The notes beneath the pieces were generated by a model that was not told the DNA's origin, made no database searches, and was given only the letters and a program-made list of their open reading frames with translations. This document shows positions 1-6,522 of a DNA stretch of 8,557 nucleotides, one piece after another. Position 1 is the first letter of the stretch; every line of letters begins with the position of its first letter. Made by a program: the position numbers and the translations under genes. The stretch spans positions 1-8,557 of the forward strand of contig CAZFZL010000062.1 in the NCBI GenBank assembly GCA_964523005.1, written 5' to 3'. This DNA is from UMGS1307 sp964523005. Lineage in GTDB: Bacteria > Bacillota > Clostridia > Oscillospirales > CAG-382.

Positions 1-61
1 CTTCGCCGCTTGTGCGCTTCGCGCACCTGCAGCATCGACGGCCTCGCGAAAATGCCCTTGC
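1..61. repeat. 61-nt direct repeat, copy 1 (truncated by window edge)
   Basis: Positions 1-61 are identical to 125-185. The unit carries a GTGCGC-TTC-GCGCAC hairpin (12-26) and ends with an arm GCGAAAATGC (46-55) that pairs with GCATTTTCGC (68-77). The copy probably starts further left, because the second copy is preceded by the 5' half of a GCGGC-TTC-GCCGC hairpin whose 3' half is at 1-9. No coding potential is credible here. Confidence 0.9.
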
Positions 62-81
62 CAGCAAGCATTTTCGCTTCG

Positions 82-90
82 TGGTATAAT
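82..90 (+). promoter_or_regulatory. Possible extended -10 promoter between repeats
   Basis: TGG-TATAAT at 82-90 fits an extended -10 element (TGN-TATAAT). No good -35 lies 16-18 nt upstream. It faces the 292-1260 gene but would give a leader of about 200 nt containing the hairpin cluster. A weaker alternative nearer the gene is TATCAT at 258-263 with TTGTCG at 233-238 (19-nt spacer). Confidence 0.35.
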
Positions 91-102
91 ACTTGCAGAA
101 GT

Positions 103-150
103 CTTGCTTCGCAAGCCTTTGCGGCTTCGCCGCTTGTGCGCTTCGCGCAC
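103..150. repeat. Cluster of three TTC-loop hairpins
   Basis: Three consecutive palindromes share the same trinucleotide loop: CTTGC-TTC-GCAAG (103-115), GCGGC-TTC-GCCGC (121-133) and GTGCGC-TTC-GCGCAC (136-150). All stems are perfect. A fourth with the same design is at 12-26. They lack T-runs, so they are not ordinary terminators. The common G-C-TTC-G-C core suggests a family of small palindromic repeat elements. Confidence 0.8.
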
Positions 151-185
151 CTGCAGCATCGACGGCCTCGCGAAAATGCCCTTGC
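125..185. repeat. 61-nt direct repeat, copy 2
   Basis: Exact copy of 1-61 with a 124-nt period. It contains GTGCGC-TTC-GCGCAC at 136-150 and GCGAAAATGC at 170-179, which can pair with GCATTTTCGC at 208-217. A shared 16-mer, GCAAGCATTTTCGCTT, recurs at 64-79 and 204-219, so the homology resumes after a non-identical stretch. Taken together this is a tandem interspersed palindromic repeat of unknown role. Confidence 0.9.
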
Positions 186-291
186 AGACAAACTTTTTGC
201 CGCGCAAGCATTTTCGCTTTACTGAAGTAACTTTGTCGCGCAAACAGCTTTATTTCTTATCATAGTTATCACAAAATCAAGGAGAGTATTC

Positions 292-1260
292 ATGGAGCTT
301 CCGACTGTACTCAAAAACGCGATAGAAAGCAACGTTGCACCGTTTCAGAATTCATCTCTCGTGAAAGCTTCACGAGAGCTTTCACTGCGTTACCGTGAAT
401 CGTCGGGAGACGGAAAACGGATCACGGTCACTGAACTCGACAGCGCTGTTTACGCGGCGGTACGTATGCCGGCGACGTACAGCGCGCTGCTCACATCATT
501 GAAATACGCGTTTGGATGCTGTCGGATGAAACCGGAGACTGTGCTTGACGCAGGCGCCGGAACGGGTACTGCGGCGTGGGCGTTGTCAGAGCTTACGGGC
601 GGCGGTGAGTGCATAACGTGCGTTGAACGCGAAGCGGAAATGATAAAGCTCGGAAAAAAACTCATGAGCGCCGATGAATCGCTTTTGTGCCGCGTAAGCT
701 GGATACGCAATGATGCTGCCGTCATGCTGCCCGATGAAAAATACGATCTTGTAATTGCTTCTTACCTACTCGGAGAAATGACGCAGGCGCAGCGGCTCAA
801 AACGGCGCGTATGCTTTGGGAACGCACCGGCAAGCTGCTTTTGATCGTCGCGCCCGGCACACCTGATTCGTATTCGCAGATGATGGAGGTACGCAGTGAG
901 CTGCTTTCGGACGGAGCATATCTTGCGGCGCCCTGTCCGCACGCGGGCGGCTGTCCGCTCGGAGAAAACGACTGGTGCAACTTCACCTGCCGCGTAGCGC
1001 GTTCGAAGCTGCATAAGCTCCTCAAGGGCGGCGACGCGCCATATGAGGACGAAAAATTCTTCTACCTTGCATTCACTCGGGAGCCTGCCGCGCAGTGCAG
1101 TTCGCGCATACTGCGCCACCCGCTGACAGACAAAAACAGGATGACGCTCACGCTGTGTTGCGGCGACGGTACAATCAAAACGGAATGCGTAACGAAAAAA
1201 GACGGCGAGCTGTTCAAAGCGGCAAAAAAAGCCTCATGCGGCGACAGCTTCCCCGTATAA
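292..1260 (+). CDS. Rsm22/METTL17-family methyltransferase-like protein
   Basis: A 322-residue soluble protein of the Rsm22 family. These are SAM-methyltransferase-fold proteins that act in small-ribosomal-subunit assembly in mitochondria (yeast Rsm22, human METTL17); bacterial homologues are poorly studied. Motif I of the fold is DAGAGTG at residues 86-92, and a second-strand acidic motif CVERE is near 110-114. The C-terminal half has the family cysteine signature: PCPHAGGCPL (C215, C221) then DWCNF (C229), followed by CC at 289-290. Three of these with a downstream cysteine match the 4Fe-4S ligand pattern described for METTL17. The start is supported by AAGGAGAG at 279-286, 5 nt before ATG. 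The gene is monocistronic, ending at a bidirectional terminator. The ribosomal role is inferred from family; family assignment is strong. Confidence 0.88.
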   Translation: MELPTVLKNAIESNVAPFQNSSLVKASRELSLRYRESSGDGKRITVTELDSAVYAAVRMPATYSALLTSLKYAFGCCRMKPETVLDAGAGTGTAAWALSELTGGGECITCVEREAEMIKLGKKLMSADESLLCRVSWIRNDAAVMLPDEKYDLVIASYLLGEMTQAQRLKTARMLWERTGKLLLIVAPGTPDSYSQMMEVRSELLSDGAYLAAPCPHAGGCPLGENDWCNFTCRVARSKLHKLLKGGDAPYEDEKFFYLAFTREPAAQCSSRILRHPLTDKNRMTLTLCCGDGTIKTECVTKKDGELFKAAKKASCGDSFPV

Positions 1261-1272
1261 AAAATGAAAAAC

Positions 1273-1304
1273 AAAAAGGCGTGGACTCATGTCCGCGCCT
1301 TTTT
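1273..1304. terminator. Bidirectional terminator between convergent genes
   Basis: A 14-bp stem (1273-1286 with 1291-1304, loop TCAT) has A5 on the left arm and T5 on the right arm, so it can act on both strands. The only non-Watson-Crick position is T1282-G1295, a wobble in the + transcript and an A/C mismatch in the - transcript. It lies 12 nt after the Rsm22 stop and 22 nt past the permease stop. Confidence 0.9.
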
Positions 1305-1326
1305 ACACAGCTTGAAAGAAATTCTA

Positions 1327-2682
1327 TCAGATGTTCTTGAGGATATACATTGCAATGAACAGAGCCGATACGATGTACATGAGTATCGGGACTTCCTTGA
1401 ATTTGCCGCGGCACATCTTGATGATGGTGTAGGAGATGAAGCCGAAGCCGATACCGTCGGATATGCTGTAACCGAACGGCATGATCGTGATCGTCAGGAA
1501 CGCAGGTATCGCGACCTCTATATCGTTCCAGTCAATATCCTTGACACCCCTCATCATAAGCACGCCGACGATTATGAGCGCCGGAGCGGTTGCCGCACCG
1601 GGGATTATTCCGGCGATAGGTGAAAGAACGATCGCGAGAAGGAAGAGTATACCGACGGTGAGAGAGGTAAGCCCCGTTCTGCCGCCTTCGGCGATACCGG
1701 TGGAGGATTCGACGTACGTCGTAACGGTGGAGGTACCCATGCAGGCGCCTACGCAGGTAGCGACAGCGTCAGCGATGAGAGCTTTGTCTCCGCCTTCCAT
1801 GTTGCCGTCTTCGTCAAGCATTCCGGCGCTGCCGGCAGTACCGATGAGCGTGCCGACGGTGTCGAACATATCAACTATCGCGAACGATACAACGGCGGTT
1901 ACGAGAGGCAGTATGCCTTTATCAAAAATGCCTGCAAAATCGAACTGGAAGAAAGTGCTGAACGTAAGGTTGTCGTAGCTGATGAGTGCCTTGAAGGACT
2001 CGGGAAGGACGGTGACGCCCATCGGGATACCTATGAGGGTCGTAGCTATGATGCCTATGAATATTGCGCCCTTGACCTTCCACGCCATGAGAACGGCGAT
2101 GATCAATACGCCGATGATCGTGAGAAGTCCGGCGGAGTTGAGAACGGTTTCACCTGCGTCATTTGCAAGAGTAAACTGAAGCCCCGTGATGTTGTTGGCA
2201 GCATCGAGCTTCACGATACCGGTTCCGCTGTTGAGGAAGCCGATTATTGCGATGAACAGACCGATACCGGCTGAGATAGCAGCCTTGATGGATTTCGGTA
2301 TCTGGTTGATGATCTTCTTTCTCAAAGGAGTGACGGCTATGATAAGGAAAATGATACCTGAAAGAAGAACGATAGTAAGGCCCTGCTGCCACGTGTAGCC
2401 CATCGCCCAGCTGGCGGCTACGGTGAAAGCAAAGTAAGCGTTCAGGCCCATGCCGGGAGCCTGAGCAAAAGGTGCGTTTGCAAGGAACGCCGTGAGAATA
2501 CAGCCGATCGCGGAAGCAATACATGTTGCAAGGAATACCCCGCCCCATTCCATGCCCGTCGCCGAAAGATAATTCGGGTTGACAAACAGGATGTACGCCA
2601 TTGCGAAGAAGGTCGTAAGTCCGGCAATTATCTCCGTGCTGACTTTTGAGTTGCGCTCGGAGATTTTGAAGAACTTGTTCAT
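1327..2682 (-). CDS. NCS2-type purine permease, AzgA/PbuG-like (hypoxanthine/guanine/adenine)
   Basis: A 451-residue polytopic membrane protein, full length for the AzgA/PbuG branch of the NCS2 nucleobase:cation symporters, which import hypoxanthine, guanine or adenine with protons for purine salvage. Family motifs are visible: APGMGLNAYFAF at residues 75-86 (TM3 region), DMFDTVGTLIG at 271-281, and ESSTGIAEGGRTGLT at 325-339. Hydrophobic helices run throughout. The start is set by AGGAGGAG at 2688-2695, 5 nt upstream of ATG. It stands alone, with its own near-perfect promoter and a shared terminator with the convergent gene. Substrate choice among purines cannot be read from sequence. The leader is too short for a purine riboswitch. 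Confidence 0.93.
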   Translation of the reverse strand: MNKFFKISERNSKVSTEIIAGLTTFFAMAYILFVNPNYLSATGMEWGGVFLATCIASAIGCILTAFLANAPFAQAPGMGLNAYFAFTVAASWAMGYTWQQGLTIVLLSGIIFLIIAVTPLRKKIINQIPKSIKAAISAGIGLFIAIIGFLNSGTGIVKLDAANNITGLQFTLANDAGETVLNSAGLLTIIGVLIIAVLMAWKVKGAIFIGIIATTLIGIPMGVTVLPESFKALISYDNLTFSTFFQFDFAGIFDKGILPLVTAVVSFAIVDMFDTVGTLIGTAGSAGMLDEDGNMEGGDKALIADAVATCVGACMGTSTVTTYVESSTGIAEGGRTGLTSLTVGILFLLAIVLSPIAGIIPGAATAPALIIVGVLMMRGVKDIDWNDIEVAIPAFLTITIMPFGYSISDGIGFGFISYTIIKMCRGKFKEVPILMYIVSALFIAMYILKNI

Positions 2683-2735
2683 TTTTTCTCCTCCTAAAAA
2701 ATAAAACGGTATGTGTGAATCAAATACCTGTTCAA

Positions 2736-2764
2736 ATTATAAACCTGTTTTTCCGCTCTGTCAA
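2736..2764 (-). promoter_or_regulatory. Consensus sigma-A promoter of purine permease
   Basis: On the minus strand the -35 is TTGACA (2764-2759) and the -10 is TATAAT (2741-2736), with a 17-nt spacer: all twelve consensus bases at optimal spacing. The predicted start is about 2729, giving a leader of about 46 nt. A GGTAT/ATACC inverted repeat (2708-2712 and 2724-2728) begins at the predicted start and could be an operator or small hairpin; that is speculative. Confidence 0.88.
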
Positions 2765-3012
2765 TTAGACATATTCACTAAATTTTCATCATTTTTTCAC
2801 AACATCTCATGCCTATGCAACAAGCATAAGTTGAAATTTGCCCATACATGATGTGTTTTTTGTCTTCACTTTACGCAAGATATTGTAAATTCACTCTTTT
2901 GTGTTGAAAACCGGTTTTTGCTCTTTTACATAATGCGGTTTTAGCAGCATTATGTTCCGCGCAGCGGTGCGAACAGATGTTTTGTGTAAAAATTCAAGGT
3001 ATTTAATAAACA
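2765..3012. other. Intergenic region with inverted repeats, no gene seen
   Basis: AT-rich DNA between the permease promoter and the transporter terminator. No ORF with a ribosome binding site is visible. It holds TATGC/GCATA (2814-2818, 2824-2828), the 12-bp palindrome AAAACCGGTTTT (2907-2918), ACATAATGC/GCATTATGT (2928-2936, 2947-2955) and TGTTC/GAACA (2953-2957, 2971-2975). None is followed by a convincing T-run. A small RNA or protein-binding sites are possible but unproven. Confidence 0.5.
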
Positions 3013-3045
3013 AGCAGTGCGTCGGTTTTCACCCGGTGCACTGCT
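3013..3045 (-). terminator. Terminator of the RND transporter gene
   Basis: Arms AGCAGTGC (3013-3020) and GCACTGCT (3038-3045) form an 8-bp stem, with a further inner CGG/CCG helix. In the minus transcript it is followed by a T-rich TGTTTATT. It lies about 20 nt past the transporter stop codon at 3067-3069. The U-tract is imperfect, so strength is uncertain. Confidence 0.65.
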
Positions 3046-3066
3046 GATATTATTTACTGCTGTCTG

Positions 3067-5724
3067 TTACAGCGGTTTTTTCTTTTTTATAAACCGGTCA
3101 AAAAGTCCGAGCATACACGGAAGCACGAACAGCACGAGCAGCACGACGCTCAGAGCGCCTATCGAGATCGTTCTGCATATCTGAGCGATGGCAGGATCGG
3201 AGAAGAAGAAGCCGATGACGCCCGTCGCGACGATCATTATCATACCGGATGTGAGGACGGTGTGCATAGAGCCGTCGTAGGCGGCAGCAAGCGACTGCTT
3301 TTTATCAAGCGTTTCGCGTGCGCTGCAGTAGTAATTCGTAAACAGTATCGCATAGTCTATCGTCGCGCCCATGAGTATGCACTGAACCATCAGGAACGCG
3401 AGATAATACATGCTGTACCCCTGCAGCCCGATGACGCAGACGGTGATAAACACACCGCACTGGACGAGCAGCACGAGCAGCAGCGGTATAAGGAGGTTTC
3501 TGAAGGTAACGGCGACGACGATGAATATTGCCGCAGCGCTCAACAGCGTTATGAGTGTGAGTTGGTCGCCGAAGTCCTGCTGAAGCTCGTATACCATTTC
3601 CGACGTGCCGATAAGATAACTGCCGGAGAGATTTTCGGAGCATTGCGCGGTGATGTACTCCATGAATTTTGCCGTCTGCTCTGATTCGTCCGCGAGCGTG
3701 AGCGTGAGAACGAGGCGCGAATAATTCCCGCCGCACAGCTCTGACTTCGCGTCGCTCAACGTCTGCTGTGCCTGAGTCACAAGCGATTTCGTTTCGTCAT
3801 CCAGAAGCGAAGAGAGCGCAGAATCTTCCGAAAGCGCATCCGCAAGATACGTCACGAAGGAGTCCATCGTCATCGTCGTCACATCCGCGCTTTGGGATGC
3901 GTAATACACGCACATAAGCTCTGTCTCTTCACTTTTGACGCCTGTGCCGAGTGTTTCGAGCATTGCGCCGATCTGTTGAGGCGTATACCGGATATTCTGT
4001 GCGCCGAGCTCCATGAGCGCAGCGGCAGCGGTGAGCTGAGAGAGCGTCGTTTCGTCGAGCGCGCCGCTGAGCTGCTCACTGCCAAGGATGAAGCCCACGA
4101 ACTGAACGGGCGACAGCGTTTTGTCATACGAATCCGGGTTTGCATACGCATACATCTGATATATCTGCTCAGCCTGCTGCGCATCCATTCCGAAAAGGGC
4201 CGCCATGTTCTCGGCGCTCAACGTCGCCGCGAATACATCGGGGTCGGTCAGCGACGCGGCAAACGATACATAAGAGACCGTTTCGTTGGTGAACAGCCCG
4301 GAGAACAGCTCGTTTTGCGAAACGTCGTCATTCAGGAAGGCAAAAAATTCGTGGAGCGTTACCGACGTGCCTTCGCCGCCCTCGCTCATGTAATAAACCG
4401 TTTTTATGAGTGAGGCGTCGAGCGATCCCGTATCATTGTTTTCCGAAAGCACCTGCGCCATCTCATCCGCGCTCAGCGGCGCTCCGATCGTACCGGAGTA
4501 CCACACGGCGCTTTTCACGCCGTCTTTTTCGCTCAGCAGCTTGGCAAGGTCGCTCACGGCGTCCTCATCTTCGTTTTTGTAAAGCACGACGAGCGTGCTT
4601 TGAGAGGTGAAGGTGTTCTTTATCGTGTCGTCGGAATCAAGCGTATATGCGACGTCAGTGCTCAGCTGCAGTACGTACGAGCCGACGAGCAGCACGGCGA
4701 ACGCGGCAGCGACGTATTTTCCTGCGCGGGACGCATAGGTCGAAAGCGCACCGGAGCGTATGTTGAACGTCTTTTTCGTGGTCTTTTCTATCGCCTTGTC
4801 ACAAAGCATTACAAGCGCAGGAAGTACGGTGAACGTACATATCATACTCAAAAAAACACCCTTCGCGAGCACGATCCCAAGGTCTGCGCCTATTTTGAAG
4901 CTCATGAAAACGAGCGCGAGCAGTCCGACGATCGTCGTAAACGCGCTGCTCATCACAGCCGGGAACGCGCCGTTTACGGCACTGCGCATAGCATCTTCTT
5001 TGTCGGCGCAATTTGCTTTTTCCTGACGGTAGCGGTTCATGAGTATAACGGCATAATCCATCGACAGCACAAGCTGCAGTATCGACGAAAGTGAAAACGT
5101 CGTTATCGATATGCTCCCCATAATCACATTCGTTCCAAGGTTGAGCACGATCGCCGCGCCTATCGCCGCGGCGAACAGCAGCGGCTCGAAATACGACTTG
5201 CACATGATTATGAGTATGACCGCGACGAGAGCGGCAATTATGAGTATGAGCGACAGTGGCAGCTTGTTCGTGGCGCTGCTGTCGTTTTTGTAAACCATAT
5301 CGTATTCGGAAAATTCCGAGGCAAGCGCGCTTTCGATCGCTTCTTCTTCATCCGAATAATAATCATACTGCATGTTCAAAACGTACAATGTCTTGTCGTC
5401 TTTGTTGTATTCGTCGCTGTCGATGTCGTAATCGACAGAATCAACATATTGTATATTTGAAAGCTGTGTGTAAATCGTGTGTTTTTCTTCTTCACTCAAG
5501 CGAGTGAACATCACACGGATGTTCTGCGTCATTCCGGAGGAAGGAAACTCGCTCTCCATGACGGCGAGCCCTTCCTTCATCGGCGAGGAATCGGGCAGAT
5601 ATTCCGTCATATCACTGTTTATTTCAACCTTTTGGATAAAAAATGCGCTTATTACCGTCAGCACGAGCATAACGGCAAGCACAATATATCTCTTTTTTAC
5701 AAAAGCATTAAGTATTTTTCTCAT
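3067..5724 (-). CDS. MMPL/RND-superfamily transporter with large helical ectodomain
   Basis: An 885-residue RND-superfamily exporter of the MMPL type, driven by proton flux, in the cytoplasmic membrane. Twelve membrane helices fit the RND plan: TM1 at 13-31, TM2-6 within 156-305, TM7 at 337-353, TM8-12 within 722-873. Paired proton-relay motifs are intact: MDYAVILMNRYR (D223-Y224, TM4) and IDYAILFTNYY (D790-Y791, TM10). Outside loop 1 is about 125 residues; loop 2 is about 365 and contains three diverged repeats (418-477, 503-562, 580-642). The start chosen is ATG at 5724, with GGAGA 9 nt upstream and TM1 soon after. The frame stays open to 5838 but that would cross the promoter. No membrane-fusion or outer-membrane partner is nearby. 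The divergent TetR gene is the probable regulator. The substrate (drug, lipid or peptide) is unknown. Confidence 0.9.
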   Translation of the reverse strand: MRKILNAFVKKRYIVLAVMLVLTVISAFFIQKVEINSDMTEYLPDSSPMKEGLAVMESEFPSSGMTQNIRVMFTRLSEEEKHTIYTQLSNIQYVDSVDYDIDSDEYNKDDKTLYVLNMQYDYYSDEEEAIESALASEFSEYDMVYKNDSSATNKLPLSLILIIAALVAVILIIMCKSYFEPLLFAAAIGAAIVLNLGTNVIMGSISITTFSLSSILQLVLSMDYAVILMNRYRQEKANCADKEDAMRSAVNGAFPAVMSSAFTTIVGLLALVFMSFKIGADLGIVLAKGVFLSMICTFTVLPALVMLCDKAIEKTTKKTFNIRSGALSTYASRAGKYVAAAFAVLLVGSYVLQLSTDVAYTLDSDDTIKNTFTSQSTLVVLYKNEDEDAVSDLAKLLSEKDGVKSAVWYSGTIGAPLSADEMAQVLSENNDTGSLDASLIKTVYYMSEGGEGTSVTLHEFFAFLNDDVSQNELFSGLFTNETVSYVSFAASLTDPDVFAATLSAENMAALFGMDAQQAEQIYQMYAYANPDSYDKTLSPVQFVGFILGSEQLSGALDETTLSQLTAAAALMELGAQNIRYTPQQIGAMLETLGTGVKSEETELMCVYYASQSADVTTMTMDSFVTYLADALSEDSALSSLLDDETKSLVTQAQQTLSDAKSELCGGNYSRLVLTLTLADESEQTAKFMEYITAQCSENLSGSYLIGTSEMVYELQQDFGDQLTLITLLSAAAIFIVVAVTFRNLLIPLLLVLLVQCGVFITVCVIGLQGYSMYYLAFLMVQCILMGATIDYAILFTNYYCSARETLDKKQSLAAAYDGSMHTVLTSGMIMIVATGVIGFFFSDPAIAQICRTISIGALSVVLLVLFVLPCMLGLFDRFIKKKKPL

Positions 5725-5751
5725 TTTCGCGTATCTCCGATAATATAGGTG

Positions 5752-5780
5752 TTGACTTTTCCTGTCATCTATATTATAAT
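5752..5780 (+). promoter_or_regulatory. Promoter of TetR-family gene
   Basis: TTGACT (5752-5757), a 17-nt spacer and TATAAT (5775-5780). The predicted start is near 5787, giving a leader of about 127 nt. The leader includes the inverted repeat TTTGAG/CTCAAA (5815-5820, 5830-5835), a possible operator or hairpin. The palindrome ATTATAAT (5773-5780) serves as -10 on both strands. Confidence 0.75.
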
Positions 5781-5802
5781 AGACACGGTGGCTCAATGTC
5801 AA
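5773..5802 (-). promoter_or_regulatory. Promoter of RND transporter gene
   Basis: On the minus strand, TTGACA (5802-5797), an 18-nt spacer and TATAAT (5778-5773). The predicted start is near 5766, about 40 nt before the chosen ATG. Its -10 overlaps the -10 of the divergent tetR promoter by 4 bp, so the two promoters should compete for polymerase. Confidence 0.8.
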
Positions 5803-5913
5803 CCGACTGTTGTTTTTGAGCTGTTGTGTCTCAAACAAACGGCGCTTTCGCTGCTATGTAATAAACAAATTCGGCAAATCAGTTGACATAACATCAGAAC
5901 AGGAGATAAGAAA

Positions 5914-6453
5914 ATGGAAAACCAGAGGGTAAGGCTCAGCAAATCGCTTCTGAAGAACGCGCTGATCTCGCTTTTGGAGGAGAAGGCGATCGAGAAGGTC
6001 ACGGTGTACGAGATATGTACTGTTTCGCAGATCAACAGAACGACCTTCTACAAGTATTACGGGAGTCAGTACGACCTGCTTAACGACATAGAAGGCGACC
6101 TTTTCTCAGAGCTTGAGGAGCTGCTCGGCATTGGCGACCCGGACGATGTGAACAACCTGAGCACAGTGCTCGACTATCTGCGGCAGGAGCGCAAAAAATG
6201 CAAGGTGCTGATAAATTCAGTTCCGGACACGAGCTTTTCGGAAAAGCTGTTCAGTCTCAAGACAATACAGTCGATCCTGATCACGCGCACGCCGAAGCAG
6301 TACAACGAATGGCAGAGCGAATATCTGCATCTATTCTTCTGTCAGGGATATTATGCGATAATCAGGAAATGGATCAACAGCGACTGCCGCGAACCCGTGC
6401 AGTCGATAGCCGCACTCGTCGCGTCGCTCGGCTCTCTGCTGATAAAATCGTAA
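5914..6453 (+). CDS. TetR/AcrR-family transcriptional regulator
   Basis: A 179-residue one-component regulator. The N-terminal TetR DNA-binding domain spans about residues 8-60, with the helix-turn-helix VTVYEICTVSQINRTTFYKY near 29-48 and the usual Y-x-x-K/D-x-L continuation YDLLNDIE. The C-terminal ligand/dimer domain (about 80-175) is short and carries LFFCQGYYAIIRKWI at 140-154, resembling the DhaS/TetR_C_8-type C-terminal domains of Firmicutes regulators. The start is supported by AGGAGA at 5901-5906, 7 nt before ATG. It is divergent from the RND transporter across a shared promoter, the classic layout for a repressor of an efflux pump that also controls itself. The ligand is unknown; the regulatory link is inferred from arrangement. 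Confidence 0.9.
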   Translation: MENQRVRLSKSLLKNALISLLEEKAIEKVTVYEICTVSQINRTTFYKYYGSQYDLLNDIEGDLFSELEELLGIGDPDDVNNLSTVLDYLRQERKKCKVLINSVPDTSFSEKLFSLKTIQSILITRTPKQYNEWQSEYLHLFFCQGYYAIIRKWINSDCREPVQSIAALVASLGSLLIKS

Positions 6454-6460
6454 AAATATA

Positions 6461-6495
6461 AATACGGCAGAAGCGATTTTCGCTTCTGCCGTATT
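6461..6495. terminator. Terminator hairpin between tetR and lipoprotein genes
   Basis: A perfect 15-bp stem (6461-6475 with 6481-6495) with a 5-nt loop. In the minus transcript it is followed by TATATTTTTA, a good U-tract, so it ends the lipoprotein transcript. On the + strand it starts 7 nt after the tetR stop and ends with TATT but lacks a long T-run, so + termination may be weaker. Confidence 0.85.
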
Positions 6496-6522
6496 GCAGT
6501 TATGCTGTAAATGATTTATTTA

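Noticed and set aside
1..220. CRISPR array
   Set aside because: Only two long repeat copies, internally palindromic, with no uniform short repeats or spacers and no cas genes nearby.
10..225. 71-codon open frame on the + strand over the repeat array
   Set aside because: It lies entirely in repeated hairpin DNA, has no ribosome binding site and its translation is low-complexity and repeat-derived.
1481..1978. 165-codon + strand open frame opposite the permease
   Set aside because: It is the antisense of an unmistakable membrane-transporter frame, without its own ribosome binding site or recognisable product.
2683..3066. Purine riboswitch or other known riboswitch upstream of the permease
   Set aside because: No conserved purine aptamer core could be found on the minus strand, and the promoter leaves only about 46 nt of leader.
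3892..4413. 173-codon + strand open frame opposite the RND transporter
   Set aside because: Antisense shadow of the transporter ectodomain; the composition is typical of a reversed GC-biased frame and there is no start signal.
5725..5838. N-terminal extension of the RND transporter to an ATG at 5838
   Set aside because: The extra 38 residues are polar, have no ribosome binding site and would begin upstream of the strong minus-strand promoter, so the transcript would not include that codon.
5883..5911. Third TTGACA (5883-5888) as a second tetR promoter
   Set aside because: At 17-nt spacing the -10 would be ATAAGA, overlapping the ribosome binding site and leaving no leader; more likely a repeated motif or chance.
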